Shown: piece after piece, positions 22,896-31,335 of the stretch
Position numbering within the stretch: the stretch's first letter is position 1
Layout: each line of letters opens with the position of its first letter
Assembly: GCF_039539445.1 (NCBI RefSeq)
Contig: NZ_BAABDD010000044.1
Span: forward strand, 1-33,659
Source of the DNA: Salinactinospora qingdaonensis
GTDB taxonomy: Bacteria > Actinomycetota > Actinomycetes > Streptosporangiales > Streptosporangiaceae
Length of the DNA: 33,659 bases
Reading direction: 5' to 3'
Position numbers and translations under genes: made by a program
The notes under the pieces: model-generated
The model's input: only the letters and a program-made list of their open reading frames with translations
Database searches by the model: none
Told to the model about the DNA's origin: nothing

Positions 22896-24233
22896 TTAGC
22901 TGGCGGCGCAGCTAACCGAGGGGTCACTGTTGCTGCCGCTGTGGGTGCCGGTGAACCCGAAGTCGGTGCTGTCACCGGCGCTGAGCGAGCCGTTGTAGCC
23001 CACGTTGCTCGCGGTGACCTGCGAGCCGCTGCCGCCGGCGTTGGCGTTCCACATCTGGTTGACCTGCTGGCCGTCGGGGAAGTCCATCGTCACGGTCCAG
23101 CCGTCGATGTCCTCCTCAGCCGTGACGGTCACCGAGGCCTGGAAGCCGCTGTCCCACTCGTTGGCCACCGAGTACGAAGCCGTGCAGCCATCGCCGGTGG
23201 TGGGCTCATCCGTGGGCTCGTCGGTGGGCTCATCCGTGGGGTCGTCGGTGGGCTCGTCGGTGGGTTCGTCCGTGGGCTCAGGCGCAGCCATCGCCATGTC
23301 GTAGGCCAGTTGCGGGACGAACTCGCCCGCGCCCGCGGCGCAGCCGTCAGCCTCGCCCGGCAGCTTGACCCACAGGAAGGCGTCGATCATCGAGTCGCCG
23401 GTGTCGGTGGTGGGCGTGGTGCCGATGGCCCGGCCCTCCGGGTCACACCATTCCCCGCCAGCGGGGCCGTTGCCGTTGCGGCTGGTGTCGATCACCGCGC
23501 GCAGCGAGGAGTCTCCGATGCTCGAAATGACCTGCTTGGCGTAGGAGATCTCGTCGTCGGTCCAGTTGTAGTTGGACACGTTGGTGGAGATGCCGTGAGC
23601 GCTGTTGGAAACGTCGGCGCCGTTGAGCCGCGAGGCCATCTCCCCGGCGGAGTGCCAGTTGGAGTGCCCGGCGTCCATGTAGACCCGCGCCTGCGACGAG
23701 CCCTGCATCAGCGCCTTGCCGGCGTAGGCCATGGAGTCCATGACCTGCTGCTGCTCCGACTGGTTCATGCAGTCGCTCATCAGCGAGAGCACGTCGGGCT
23801 CCAGCACGATGCTGGCGGGCTGGCCGTTGAGGCCGGCGGCGACCTGGTCGACCCAGGCGCGGTACTCGGAGTGGCTCGACGCGCCGCCGGTGCTCGCGCC
23901 GCTGCAATCGCGGTTGGGGATGTTGTAGACCACGAGAATCGGGGTCTTGCCCTCCGCGGCTGCGGCGTTGACGACCGAGCTGACCTCGCTTTGGACCGCA
24001 CCCGAGTACTGCCCGGTGAACCAGGTGCCCTGCGGGACGCTGGCGATGCGGTCTTGGATCACGTCGGCGCGGTAGTCGCCGGGGTTCTCGGCCACCCACT
24101 GGGCGGCGCCGGTGTCGGGGTTGACGTAGAACGACGACTCCGCGGCCGACGCCGAGGTCGGGATAAGCATCGCGGCGCCCAGCGCTAGGGCGGCGCCGCC
24201 TTTCAGCACAGAGCGCATGAGTGTGCGGGGCAT
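22896..24233 (-). CDS. Secreted GH6 endoglucanase with CBM2
   Basis: The 445-residue protein is very close in size and plan to Thermobifida Cel6A. The signal peptide (MPRTLMRSVLKGG... ending TSASA) covers about 31 residues. The GH6 catalytic domain follows, with YNIPNRDCSG (general-acid Asp), IVLEPDVLSL and the later AFLWVKLPGEADG. A PTDEPTDE repeat linker leads to a C-terminal CBM2 (CTASYSVANEWDSGFQASVTV ... GFTGTHSGSNSDPSVSC, with end-to-end Cys pair and conserved Trp). It inverts beta-1,4-glucan bonds and binds cellulose. AAGGAG lies six bases before ATG 24233; an upstream in-frame start is rejected. A CelR-type operator and a good promoter lie just upstream, and it is monocistronic with its own terminator. 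Confidence 0.95.
   Translation of the reverse strand: MPRTLMRSVLKGGAALALGAAMLIPTSASAAESSFYVNPDTGAAQWVAENPGDYRADVIQDRIASVPQGTWFTGQYSGAVQSEVSSVVNAAAAEGKTPILVVYNIPNRDCSGASTGGASSHSEYRAWVDQVAAGLNGQPASIVLEPDVLSLMSDCMNQSEQQQVMDSMAYAGKALMQGSSQARVYMDAGHSNWHSAGEMASRLNGADVSNSAHGISTNVSNYNWTDDEISYAKQVISSIGDSSLRAVIDTSRNGNGPAGGEWCDPEGRAIGTTPTTDTGDSMIDAFLWVKLPGEADGCAAGAGEFVPQLAYDMAMAAPEPTDEPTDEPTDDPTDEPTDEPTDEPTTGDGCTASYSVANEWDSGFQASVTVTAEEDIDGWTVTMDFPDGQQVNQMWNANAGGSGSQVTASNVGYNGSLSAGDSTDFGFTGTHSGSNSDPSVSCAAS
23200..23280 (-). repeat. Coding tandem repeat for the PTDE linker
   Basis: About seven imperfect 12-base units (GTGGGCTCGTCG type on the plus strand) encode the PT(D/E)(E/D)P linker between the GH6 and CBM2 domains. 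The in-frame unit size allows the linker length to vary by slippage without breaking the gene. Confidence 0.85.
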
Positions 24234-24299
24234 GCGCGGCTCCTTGTCCTTGTGGTCATCAGGGGTCCCCCGTACCGGGAGCCCTACCAACAAAGGTGT

Positions 24300-24352
24300 T
24301 GGGAGCGCTCCCAGTTATTGGGACCATATTTAAGACCGCGCCGCTTTGTAAA
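24300..24352 (-). promoter_or_regulatory. GH6 promoter and CelR-type operator
   Basis: On the minus strand TTTACA (24352-24347) and TATGGT (24328-24323) are separated by 18 bases, a good housekeeping promoter. The perfect 14-bp palindrome TGGGAGCGCTCCCA (24300-24313) lies just downstream, overlapping the expected start of transcription. This is the known CelR/CebR cellobiose-responsive site of Thermobifida cellulase genes, so repression relieved by cellobiose is expected. No celR gene is in the window. Confidence 0.85.
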
Positions 24353-24997
24353 GACCGTGAGTCGTTTTCGTTTCTGGCCTGTCATATCGCGAGCTTCCCC
24401 GGTGATCGGATGACTGTGCTTTTGCGGCAGTCACACGCCGCGATAATGCATGCGAACCCGCCGCGAAATCCCACGATCACCCGCGTTGAGAAGCAAAAAT
24501 TCGATGAAACTCGAAGCCGGTTCGCTGTGCTGGCAGGGAGGCTCCCAGCCACTGGTGAGCACCGATCCCTCAGGGGATTACCGGTGGTTCCGCTCCGGCT
24601 GTGACAGGCTCGTCTCCACTTCCACCTGCACCGAAACCATGACACCCCAGTCCAGATCTTGGTCTCGGGAAAACACAACTCCGGTGATGAACACGCATTT
24701 AACCAGGTGAATCCGTGGATCGTACAGGAATGACAAAAGATCATGACCGCCGTCATGGGAGCCTCTCACACTAAAGCGGCCCAAGGGCGGTGGGTGGCGT
24801 GGCGGGAGACGGGGGAACGTACTCTCCCGCCCCTTCTCAGTGCTGTTATGGCATCGGCCGGCCGGTAGCCGAGGAGGCCACGCTCGACTCCGTGGCGGCC
24901 GGCCTCTGCCGCGACCCCGCGCGTCTCGAGAGCACAACCAGCAGAGGGAAGGTGGCGTCGCACGCCACCCACCCCCTACTGGTGTCGGTGCGGTCAG
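24353..24997. other. Lower-GC spacer between the GH6 and GH43 genes
   Basis: No gene can be named. About 24380-24760 is noticeably less GC-rich than the rest of the window. On the minus strand, 24578-24760 is open and protein-like (HDLLSFLYDPRIHLVKCVF..., about 60 residues). It has only a GTG start and no ribosome binding site or recognisable family. A hairpin GGCGGGAGA/TCTCCCGCC (24801-24831) has no T-tract. Confidence 0.35.
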
Positions 24998-25029
24998 CTC
25001 CCGGCCCGCGCCCCCGAGGCGGGCGGGAG
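24998..25029 (-). terminator. Terminator of the ABC-GH43 operon
   Basis: CTCCCGGCCCGC (24998-25009) pairs with GCGGGCGGGAG (25019-25029), with one bulge, three bases beyond the GH43 stop. It lacks a clear T-tract, as many actinomycete terminators do. Confidence 0.6.
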
Positions 25030-25032
25030 GAG

Positions 25033-26670
25033 TTACGGTTTCTGGCGGTAGTGGGCGTAGTCGAAGTCGGCGTAGCGGCCCGTACCGGTGAGGTCTTGCA
25101 CCCACAACCCGAGGAAGGCTCCGGTGAAACCCGGCGCGCTCACATCGCCGTCGTGCTCCTCTTCCGCGTAGTCGTCGGAGAGGATGGTGGCGTCGAGTTC
25201 CGGCCCCACGGTGATCCAGTCCGCCCCGTCGGGTGACAGGGAGAACCGCACCACCTCGGTGTCGATCTCGACGCGCATGTAAACCCGCTGCCAACCCTCG
25301 ATGATCACCGGCTCGCCCACCTCGCGCACCCGGCCACGGTCGCAGCTCAACACGCGTGCGAACCGGCCCATCTGCTCCTCGTGGCTGACGCGCAGGTAGT
25401 GCCATAGCCGCGTGTTGTAGTACGCGGTCAGTCCCGCCATCTGCTGGAAACTGATCGGCTCGAACTCCATACACGTGTCCATCGCACAGCGGTGGTGCTG
25501 TACCCGCCGCGCCACGAGGCTGGGACGCAGCAGCCCCTGCGGGGACTGCCCGCCGCGGATGCGCAGGTGGCTGGGGCGTTCCCGCAGCGACACCCAGGCC
25601 GGTGACTCGGGCCGACGCAGGGTGCTCCACTCCGGCCGCAGCACGGCGTCGTCGAAATGGTCCACCTCAGGCTGCTCGGGACAGGGGTGCGGGGACAGCG
25701 CCGGCGCGGGGATCTCCTCGTGGGGGATACCGCCGGGGACCTGCGGCCATTCGTCGCGAGTCCACTGCACCGGCTGGAGCGCGGTCTCGCGCCCCAGCAC
25801 GCACCTTCCCCGCTGGGTGGCGGGCCGGGAAGCGAGGTGGGCCAGATACCAGTCTCCGTCAGGGGTGGACACGAGGCTGCCGTGACCGGCTTTTTGCAAC
25901 CCCAGGTGCGGGTCCGCTTTGCTGGTCAGCAGCGGGCCTGCGGGGTCGACCTCGTAGGGTCCGTACAGCGAGTGAGCCCGAGCGACAGTGACTTGGTGCT
26001 CCCAGCTCGTCCCCCCTTCGGCGGTGACCAGGAAGTACCAGTCGCCGCGCCGGTAGACGTGGGGGGCCTCGGTGACACCGGCTTCGGTGCCGGTGAAGAT
26101 CACCTGGGGGTCGCCGAGGAGACTTAGGTCCTTGCGTGACACCTCCTGTAGCACGATGCCGGAGAAGGCGTCTCGCTCCGGTCGCCAGTCGCTGAGGTTG
26201 GTCAGCAACCAGCTCCGGCCGTCCTCGTGGAACAGCGACGGGTCAAAGCCCATCGAGTGCACCGCGACCGGATCGGACCAGGGGCCGTTGATGTCGGGGG
26301 CGGTGGTGATGTAGTTGGGCGTGTCCCAAAACCCCGCGTAGGTCTCGACGTTGGTGTAGACGAGGTAGAAGAGACCGTCGGCGTAGGACAGGCACGGCGC
26401 CCACACGCCCGCCGAGTCGCGGCAGCGCGTCAGGTCGACGAGCCGCGTGTCGTCCAAGGCCCCGCCCAGCGGGCACCAGTTGACCAGGTCGCGGGAGTGG
26501 TAGAGCAGCACGCCCGGGTACCACTCGAACGTCGAGGTGGCGATGTAGTAGTCGTCGCCAACGCGCAGGATCGAGGGGTCGGGGTGGAAACCGGTCAGGA
26601 TCGGGTTGTGGAGGGTTCGCTCCGAGACGCTGGAGATCGCGCTCGGTGGAGCATCGTCACTGCGGGTCAT
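25033..26670 (-). CDS. GH43 beta-xylosidase / arabinofuranosidase
   Basis: The 545-residue enzyme has no signal peptide, so it acts in the cytoplasm on imported oligosaccharides. The five-bladed propeller begins with NPILTGFHPDPSILRVGDDYY (catalytic-base Asp in HPDPS). GFDPSLFHEDG carries the pKa-modulating Asp, and TEAPHVYRRGDWYFLV carries the general-acid Glu. The C-terminal half from about residue 330 is a beta-sandwich typical of the xylosidase subfamily (DDAVLRPEWSTLRRP ... FTGAFLGLWVQDLTG). Xylo- or arabinoxylo-oligosaccharides are the likely substrate. ATG 26670 is preferred over GTG 26676 because AAAGG is correctly spaced for it. It is the last gene of the SBP-MalF-MalG-GH43 operon, 58 bases after the permease. 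Confidence 0.92.
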   Translation of the reverse strand: MTRSDDAPPSAISSVSERTLHNPILTGFHPDPSILRVGDDYYIATSTFEWYPGVLLYHSRDLVNWCPLGGALDDTRLVDLTRCRDSAGVWAPCLSYADGLFYLVYTNVETYAGFWDTPNYITTAPDINGPWSDPVAVHSMGFDPSLFHEDGRSWLLTNLSDWRPERDAFSGIVLQEVSRKDLSLLGDPQVIFTGTEAGVTEAPHVYRRGDWYFLVTAEGGTSWEHQVTVARAHSLYGPYEVDPAGPLLTSKADPHLGLQKAGHGSLVSTPDGDWYLAHLASRPATQRGRCVLGRETALQPVQWTRDEWPQVPGGIPHEEIPAPALSPHPCPEQPEVDHFDDAVLRPEWSTLRRPESPAWVSLRERPSHLRIRGGQSPQGLLRPSLVARRVQHHRCAMDTCMEFEPISFQQMAGLTAYYNTRLWHYLRVSHEEQMGRFARVLSCDRGRVREVGEPVIIEGWQRVYMRVEIDTEVVRFSLSPDGADWITVGPELDATILSDDYAEEEHDGDVSAPGFTGAFLGLWVQDLTGTGRYADFDYAHYRQKP

Positions 26671-26728
26671 CGTCACCTTTCACATCGCCTGGACCGGCCG
26701 GGATCGCCGGCCGGTGGGGACGACCGGC

Positions 26729-27646
26729 TTACTTGCCGAAGCCCGCTGCCAGTCCGCCGAGCAGGTGTCGCCGGCCGAACAGGTACAGCGCGAAGATCGG
26801 CAGGGCCGAGAGCACCACGGCCGCCATGAGGCCAGGGACGTCAGTGCCGTACTGGGTCTGGAACTCCCACAACCCCAGCGGCAGTACCCGCGTCTCTTGG
26901 CTTTGGGTCAGCACTAGCGGGAAGATGAAGTTGTTCCAGGCTTGCAGCCCCACGAAAATCGCCACCGTCACGATTCCCGAGCGCGACAGCGGCAGCACCA
27001 ATTGCAGGAACGTCTGACTGACCTTGGCACCGTCGATGGCCATCGCCTCGTAGAGCTCCCGCGGCACATCGCGCAGCGAACTGGTCAGCACCAGGATCGA
27101 GATCGGCAGGGCGAACGCCGCTGTCGGCAAGATGATGGCGGTCAGGCTGTCGTAGAGGTTCAACCGGGTGATGATCAGGTAAATCGGGATGATCACCGCT
27201 TGTGCCGGCACGGCCAGCCCTAGCAGGAACAGGCTGAAGGTGGCCCGCACGAAACGGTTCTGGCTGCGCACGATGGCGAACGCCGCCGGTAGCGCGACCG
27301 CCAGTACCAGACAGATGGCGCCTGTGGCCACGATCAGGCTGTTGAGCAGGAAATTCGCAAAGCCAACCTCGAAGACCCGGACGTAGTTGTCCAGGGTGAG
27401 GCCGGTGGGCAGCGACAGCGGCCCTTCGCCGAGGTAATCTCCCTGGCCGCGCAGGCTCGTGGCGAGCAGGAAGTACACCGGGACGGCGACGATGACGAAC
27501 CACAGTCCCGCGCCGATCCCCGCGCCGATGTTGGGGCGCTCGCGTCGCTGGCCTCGTCTTCGTGGCTTCCGCGGCTCCGTGCCGCTGACCCTGCCCTGCC
27601 CCACGGCGGGCTCGGTGGTGCGGGCGGTGCTTTCCACAGTCATCAT
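26729..27646 (-). CDS. Sugar ABC transporter permease, MalG-type
   Basis: The 305-residue inner-membrane permease has six predicted helices. The first is at about residues 50-68 (GLWFVIVAVPVYFLLATSL), after a long basic N-terminus rich in Arg/Pro (EPRKPRRRGQRRERP). The EAA loop reads ELYEAMAIDGAKVSQTFLQLVLP, where the ATPase docks, and the C-terminus GGLAAGFGK is typical of MalG-like proteins. Its start overlaps the stop of the partner permease (ATGA at 27646-27643), so the two are translationally coupled. No ATPase gene is in the operon; a shared MsiK-like ATPase elsewhere is expected for this actinomycete arrangement. Confidence 0.93.
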   Translation of the reverse strand: MMTVESTARTTEPAVGQGRVSGTEPRKPRRRGQRRERPNIGAGIGAGLWFVIVAVPVYFLLATSLRGQGDYLGEGPLSLPTGLTLDNYVRVFEVGFANFLLNSLIVATGAICLVLAVALPAAFAIVRSQNRFVRATFSLFLLGLAVPAQAVIIPIYLIITRLNLYDSLTAIILPTAAFALPISILVLTSSLRDVPRELYEAMAIDGAKVSQTFLQLVLPLSRSGIVTVAIFVGLQAWNNFIFPLVLTQSQETRVLPLGLWEFQTQYGTDVPGLMAAVVLSALPIFALYLFGRRHLLGGLAAGFGK

Positions 27647-28533
27647 GCTCCCTCCCGCTGGCTGGTCATCTTGGAGTAGCCGGTGATGCGCACGATGAGC
27701 AGCGACAGGGTGGTGCCCACCGCCACCAGGACCACGGCGATGGCGCTGGCGTAGCCCATCTCGAACCCGCTGAAGCCTCGGAAGTACATGTGCAGGGGCA
27801 GGATGCGCGTCGCCGTCCCGGGACCGCCGTTGGTCAGCAGCAGCACCGTTTCGAAGAAGGTCATCGAGTTGACGATGATCAGGATCGACGAGGCGATGAT
27901 GGTGTTGCGCAGTTGCGGGACGGTGATCGAGAAGAACTGCTGGAGCCGGCTGGCACCGTCGATCTCAGCCGCCTCGTAGAAGTTGCGCGGGATATCGCGC
28001 GCCGCCGCCTGGTACAGCAGCATGTGGAACGGCAGGAATTGCCACAGGATCACGAACGCGATGACGTAGAGCGCGATGGAGCCGTTGCCCAGGAAGTTGC
28101 CGTTGGGAAGGCCCATGAAGGGGCCGATGTCGGGCGCCAGCCCGAAGTTGGGGTCCAGCAGCGCCCGCCAGATCAGCGCGATCGCCGCCGTCGACAGCAG
28201 CAGCGGCAGGAAGAAGATCGCGCTGGCCACGGCCCGAATCCGCTGTTTTCCAGCGGCCCAAGCGCCGAACATGATCGCCAACGGCGTCTGGGTCAGCCAG
28301 CACAGGGAGGTCAGCCCCAGCGAGATCAGCAGCCCGTGCCCCACGTTGGGGTCGCCGGGAAGGGCCTGCCAGTTCTCCATGCCGACCCATACGGGGGTTT
28401 CCAGCCCGTTCCACTGGGTGAAGCTCAGGTAGGCCACGACCACGACGGGGCCGAGACCGAACAGTCCGAAAAAGACGAGAGCCGGAGCGGCCCAGAGGAT
28501 TCCGGGCCGCTCCACGCGAGCTGCTTGGCTCAT
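27643..28533 (-). CDS. Sugar ABC transporter permease, MalF-type
   Basis: The 296-residue permease pairs with the MalG-type protein. Six helices begin with GILWAAPALVFFGLFGLGPVVVVAYLSF. The EAA loop is NFYEAAEIDGASRLQQFFSITVP. Its start overlaps the end of the substrate-binding protein gene (ATGA, 28533-28530), and its end overlaps the next permease. Transport of xylo-oligosaccharides is inferred from the GH43 gene in the same operon. Confidence 0.93.
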   Translation of the reverse strand: MSQAARVERPGILWAAPALVFFGLFGLGPVVVVAYLSFTQWNGLETPVWVGMENWQALPGDPNVGHGLLISLGLTSLCWLTQTPLAIMFGAWAAGKQRIRAVASAIFFLPLLLSTAAIALIWRALLDPNFGLAPDIGPFMGLPNGNFLGNGSIALYVIAFVILWQFLPFHMLLYQAAARDIPRNFYEAAEIDGASRLQQFFSITVPQLRNTIIASSILIIVNSMTFFETVLLLTNGGPGTATRILPLHMYFRGFSGFEMGYASAIAVVLVAVGTTLSLLIVRITGYSKMTSQREGA

Positions 28534-29855
28534 CGTTGCTGCTCCATGGCCTCACCGAACTCCTCGGGCGTCGTGTCGCCGAGGAAGACCTGCTGGAGGT
28601 TGGTCAGCATGGCCTCTGCGGTGGCCGGGTCGACGGCCTGGTCCCAGGACTGGGTGAAGCTGGGCGCGTCGGAGACGAGGTTGTAGGTGAACTCGCTGAA
28701 TTCGGGGGTGTCGCTGCTGGAGAACTGGTCTTCGATTCCCTCGACAGCGGGCACCTGGCCGGCCTCGATCAGCCCTTCGACGTACTGATCCGAGGTGACC
28801 GTGTTGGTCAGGAAGTCCACCGCGGCTTCCTCGTTCTCGGTGTCGGAGTTGATGGAGAAGTAGTTGCTGGGGTTACCCACGATCGCGTTCGGCTCCCCCT
28901 CACCGTCTTCCATCGTGGGGAAGTCGGTGTAGGCGAAGTTGCCGCTTTCGACGAACTCCGGGTTGCGGTCCGTCTGAGTGCCAAGCTCCCAGGTGCCCAT
29001 CAGCATCATCGCGGCCTTGCCCGAGGCCAGCAGCGACGAGGCGCTGCCGTTGTCGTAGTCGATCGAGCTGAAGTTGCTCCCGAACGCGCCCCGCTCGGCG
29101 AGGTCGCGGCACATGCTCAGCGCCTCCAGCAGTGCCGGGTCCTGCCAGGAGCCCTCCTCGCCTGCCGCGATCGCGTCGAAGACCCCCTTGCCCCCCAACC
29201 GGTCAGTGAGGTATTCGAGCCACATCAGCTCCGTCCAGCCCTGGGCGCCGGCCAGGGAGACCGGGATGATGTCCTGCTCCTTGAAGGTGTCGATCGCATC
29301 CAGCAGATCGGCGTAGGTCTCCGGAGGCTCGATCCCCGCGTCCTCGAAGACCTGCTTGTTGTAGAACAGCACGATCGGCTGGACGCCGAGCATGGGGACC
29401 CCGTAGTACTCACCGTCGATCTCGGCGACGTCGAGCACGCTGGGCAGGAAGGACTCGCGCAGTTCGGGGTCGTCCTCCATGTAGGGGCTCAAGTTGACCA
29501 CTTGGTCGGAGTTGACGTACTGCGCGAGGTTGCCGCCGCCCCAGTTGAAGAACACGTCGGGGGCGTTGGGGGAGCCCATCGCCACCTGGAGCTTCTGTTT
29601 GTAAGCGTCGTTGACGTAGGTCGTCAGCTCGGCGGAGACGTCGGAGGATTCGTTGAACTGCTCAATGCCCTGCTGCACGATCGGGTTGACCGTGGCATCC
29701 TCCAGGGCCCACACCTCCAGCCCGCCTTCGGAGCCGCCGCCCGATTCTTCGCCCGGGCCGGACGTTCCGCAAGCCGAGGTGGCACCCACCACCAGGGCCA
29801 GGGCGGCACTACCGATGAGATGTGGTCGAGACATGTAACGCATAGGACGAAACAC
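28530..29855 (-). CDS. Sugar ABC transporter substrate-binding lipoprotein
   Basis: The 441-residue family 1 solute-binding protein has a lipoprotein signal (MSRPHLIGSAALALVVGATSAC, lipobox TSAC). It then has the bilobal fold (LEVWALEDATVNPIVQQGIEQFN, VFFNWGGGNLAQYV, YYGVPMLGVQPIVLFYNKQVF, KAAMMLMGTWELG). It captures the oligosaccharide outside the membrane for the two permeases. The start is taken at GTG 29855 with GGAAGG upstream; ATGs at 29843 and 29834 are possible. It is the first gene of the operon, under a good promoter with a LacI-type operator in its leader. Confidence 0.92.
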   Translation of the reverse strand: MFRPMRYMSRPHLIGSAALALVVGATSACGTSGPGEESGGGSEGGLEVWALEDATVNPIVQQGIEQFNESSDVSAELTTYVNDAYKQKLQVAMGSPNAPDVFFNWGGGNLAQYVNSDQVVNLSPYMEDDPELRESFLPSVLDVAEIDGEYYGVPMLGVQPIVLFYNKQVFEDAGIEPPETYADLLDAIDTFKEQDIIPVSLAGAQGWTELMWLEYLTDRLGGKGVFDAIAAGEEGSWQDPALLEALSMCRDLAERGAFGSNFSSIDYDNGSASSLLASGKAAMMLMGTWELGTQTDRNPEFVESGNFAYTDFPTMEDGEGEPNAIVGNPSNYFSINSDTENEEAAVDFLTNTVTSDQYVEGLIEAGQVPAVEGIEDQFSSSDTPEFSEFTYNLVSDAPSFTQSWDQAVDPATAEAMLTNLQQVFLGDTTPEEFGEAMEQQR

Positions 29856-29901
29856 CGTCCTTCCAAGCAGGGGCCGTTGGAAACCTGGAACAGTTGGGAC
29901 T

Positions 29902-29962
29902 CGAAATCTTTCGGTAAGTTTCGATGTGTGTGAACGCTAAGCGTCTCTCTGCGCGGTGTCAA
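29902..29962 (-). promoter_or_regulatory. ABC-GH43 operon promoter and LacI operator
   Basis: On the minus strand TTGACA (29962-29957) and TAGCGT (29939-29934) are exactly 17 bases apart, a near-consensus promoter. Downstream, CGAAATCTTTCG (29902-29913) is a perfect palindrome around two bases, with a further TTTCG half-site at 29919-29923. Placed in the early transcribed region, it would block elongation or initiation. CGAA-N-TTCG sites of this kind are known for xylobiose regulators (BxlR) of streptomycetes. Confidence 0.8.
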
Positions 29963-30100
29963 TCAGATCACACATTTCGGTACTGTTACAGTGCATTGGT
30001 CCACCGTGATCGGTGGTCACCGAGGGCAAGTCGAGGGCGGAGCGTGGGGTTTCGGTGGCGGTGTGTTACTCGTTACGTTGCCGAAGGGGCGACGGTGCCC

Positions 30101-30120
30101 CTCGAAACTTTCGGGCTATA
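30101..30120 (+). promoter_or_regulatory. lacI promoter with overlapping operator
   Basis: CGAAACTTTCG (30101-30111) is a perfect palindrome around one base and is immediately followed by the -10 element TATACT (30115-30120). The operator lies between -35 and -10, so the regulator should repress its own gene. No good -35 was seen. The site is the sibling of the one in the divergent operon promoter. Confidence 0.72.
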
Positions 30121-30158
30121 CTCGCATCACTGCCCGGTTCGCGGCCGACGTGGAATGG

Positions 30159-31181
30159 ATGCTCGTGACTGAACAACGGCGCACTCTTGCGCAGATCGCT
30201 GAGGAGGCGGGGGTCTCTGTGCCCACTGTCTCCAAGGTGCTCAACGGGCACCTGGACGTGGCCGTCGACACCCGTCGCCAAGTCGAGCGACTGCTGGAGC
30301 ACCATCGCTACACGCCTCGCAAGTCCCGGGCCCAACGCAAGGTCGGCCTGATCGACCTCGTCTTCGTCGATCTGGGAAGCCCGTGGGCCATGGAGATCCT
30401 GGCCGGTGTCGAGGAGTCGGCCCACGAAGCCGGTTTTGGCACCGTCGTCTCGGCCGTGCACGACCGGCGCGGTAACCGCTCCACCCGCAAGTGGCTGGAC
30501 AACGTGCGCGCACGCGATTCCGACGGCGTGGTGCTCGTGCTGTCGGGGCTTTCGCCCACGCAGCAGGCCCAACTCGACCTGCTGCGCATCCCCGTGATCC
30601 TCATCGATCCCGTGGGCGTGCCCCAAGGCGACGTTCCCGCCGTAGGGGCCACCAACTGGTCCGGCGGGCTCAACGCCACCGAACACCTCATCGAAAAAGG
30701 ACACCGCCGCATCGCCACCATCAGCGGTCCGAAACATCTGCTGTGCAGCAGGGCGCGCGTCGACGGTTACCGCAGCGCCATGAGTAGCGCCGGCCTGGAG
30801 GTGCCGCACGACTACGTCCGCTATGGCGACTTCCTCAGCCCCAGCGGGTACACCCAAGCTCAGGCGCTGCTCGACCTCCCCGAGCCGCCCACCGCCATCT
30901 TCGCCGGCTCCGACCTCATGGCGCTGGGGGTTTACGAGGCGCTGTTCGAGCGCGGGCTGCGGGTGCCCGAGGACATCAGCGTCGTCGGTTTCGACGACCT
31001 GCCGGAAACCCAGTGGGCCCGGCCGCCGCTGACGACCGTCCGCCAACCGCTGGAGGAGATGGCCCAGATCGCCAGCCGGATGCTATTCCGACTGATCAGG
31101 GGCGAAGAGCTGGAAAGCACCAGGATGGAGCTGGCTACGTCCTTCGTTGAGCGTTCCAGCACCGCCGCCCCACCCGAGTGA
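30159..31181 (+). CDS. LacI-family regulator of the ABC-GH43 operon
   Basis: The 340-residue protein has an N-terminal LacI helix-turn-helix (TLAQIAEEAGVSVPTVSKVLNG) and a hinge. A periplasmic-binding-like effector domain follows (VGLIDLVFVDLGSPWAMEILAGVEE, NWSGGLNATEHLIEKGHRRIATISGP, TAIFAGSDLMALGVYEAL, EDISVVGFDDLPETQWARPPLTTVRQP). The length is typical. ATG 30159 is chosen; GTG 30165 is nearly as likely. It is divergent from the xylo-oligosaccharide importer operon with matching operators on both sides, so it is a local, substrate-released repressor. Its ligand is probably xylobiose or a related sugar (inference). Confidence 0.92.
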   Translation: MLVTEQRRTLAQIAEEAGVSVPTVSKVLNGHLDVAVDTRRQVERLLEHHRYTPRKSRAQRKVGLIDLVFVDLGSPWAMEILAGVEESAHEAGFGTVVSAVHDRRGNRSTRKWLDNVRARDSDGVVLVLSGLSPTQQAQLDLLRIPVILIDPVGVPQGDVPAVGATNWSGGLNATEHLIEKGHRRIATISGPKHLLCSRARVDGYRSAMSSAGLEVPHDYVRYGDFLSPSGYTQAQALLDLPEPPTAIFAGSDLMALGVYEALFERGLRVPEDISVVGFDDLPETQWARPPLTTVRQPLEEMAQIASRMLFRLIRGEELESTRMELATSFVERSSTAAPPE

Positions 31182-31197
31182 CGACCACCGGCGCCGC

Positions 31198-31211
31198 TTG
31201 AAACGTTTCGA
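31198..31211. promoter_or_regulatory. GAAACGTTTC palindrome between convergent genes
   Basis: TTGAAACGTTTCGA (31198-31211) contains a perfect 10-bp palindrome resembling the CGAAA/TTTCG operators of the same regulator. It lies 17 bases beyond the lacI stop, with the aldo/keto reductase gene converging on it. Its role there is unclear. Confidence 0.4.
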
Positions 31212-31335
31212 CAGTGGCGTTTCGTGTCTCGTCTCGCGATACCCGTAACCGAGCCGGCTGGTGGGGAGCCGATTCGGCGCCACCCCACCAGCGCAGCCAC
31301 CGCTCGCAACGGCGTCGCGCCGCTGCGGCCCGTTG

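Noticed and set aside
23200..23280. Minisatellite or phase-variable repeat in the GH6 gene
   Set aside because: Explained by the codons of the PTDE linker; 12-base units keep the frame, so it is not an on/off switch.
28536..29933. 465-codon plus-strand open frame opposite the substrate-binding protein gene
   Set aside because: Shadow of a well-supported ABC binding protein; no ribosome binding site and low-complexity Val/Gly/Asp content.
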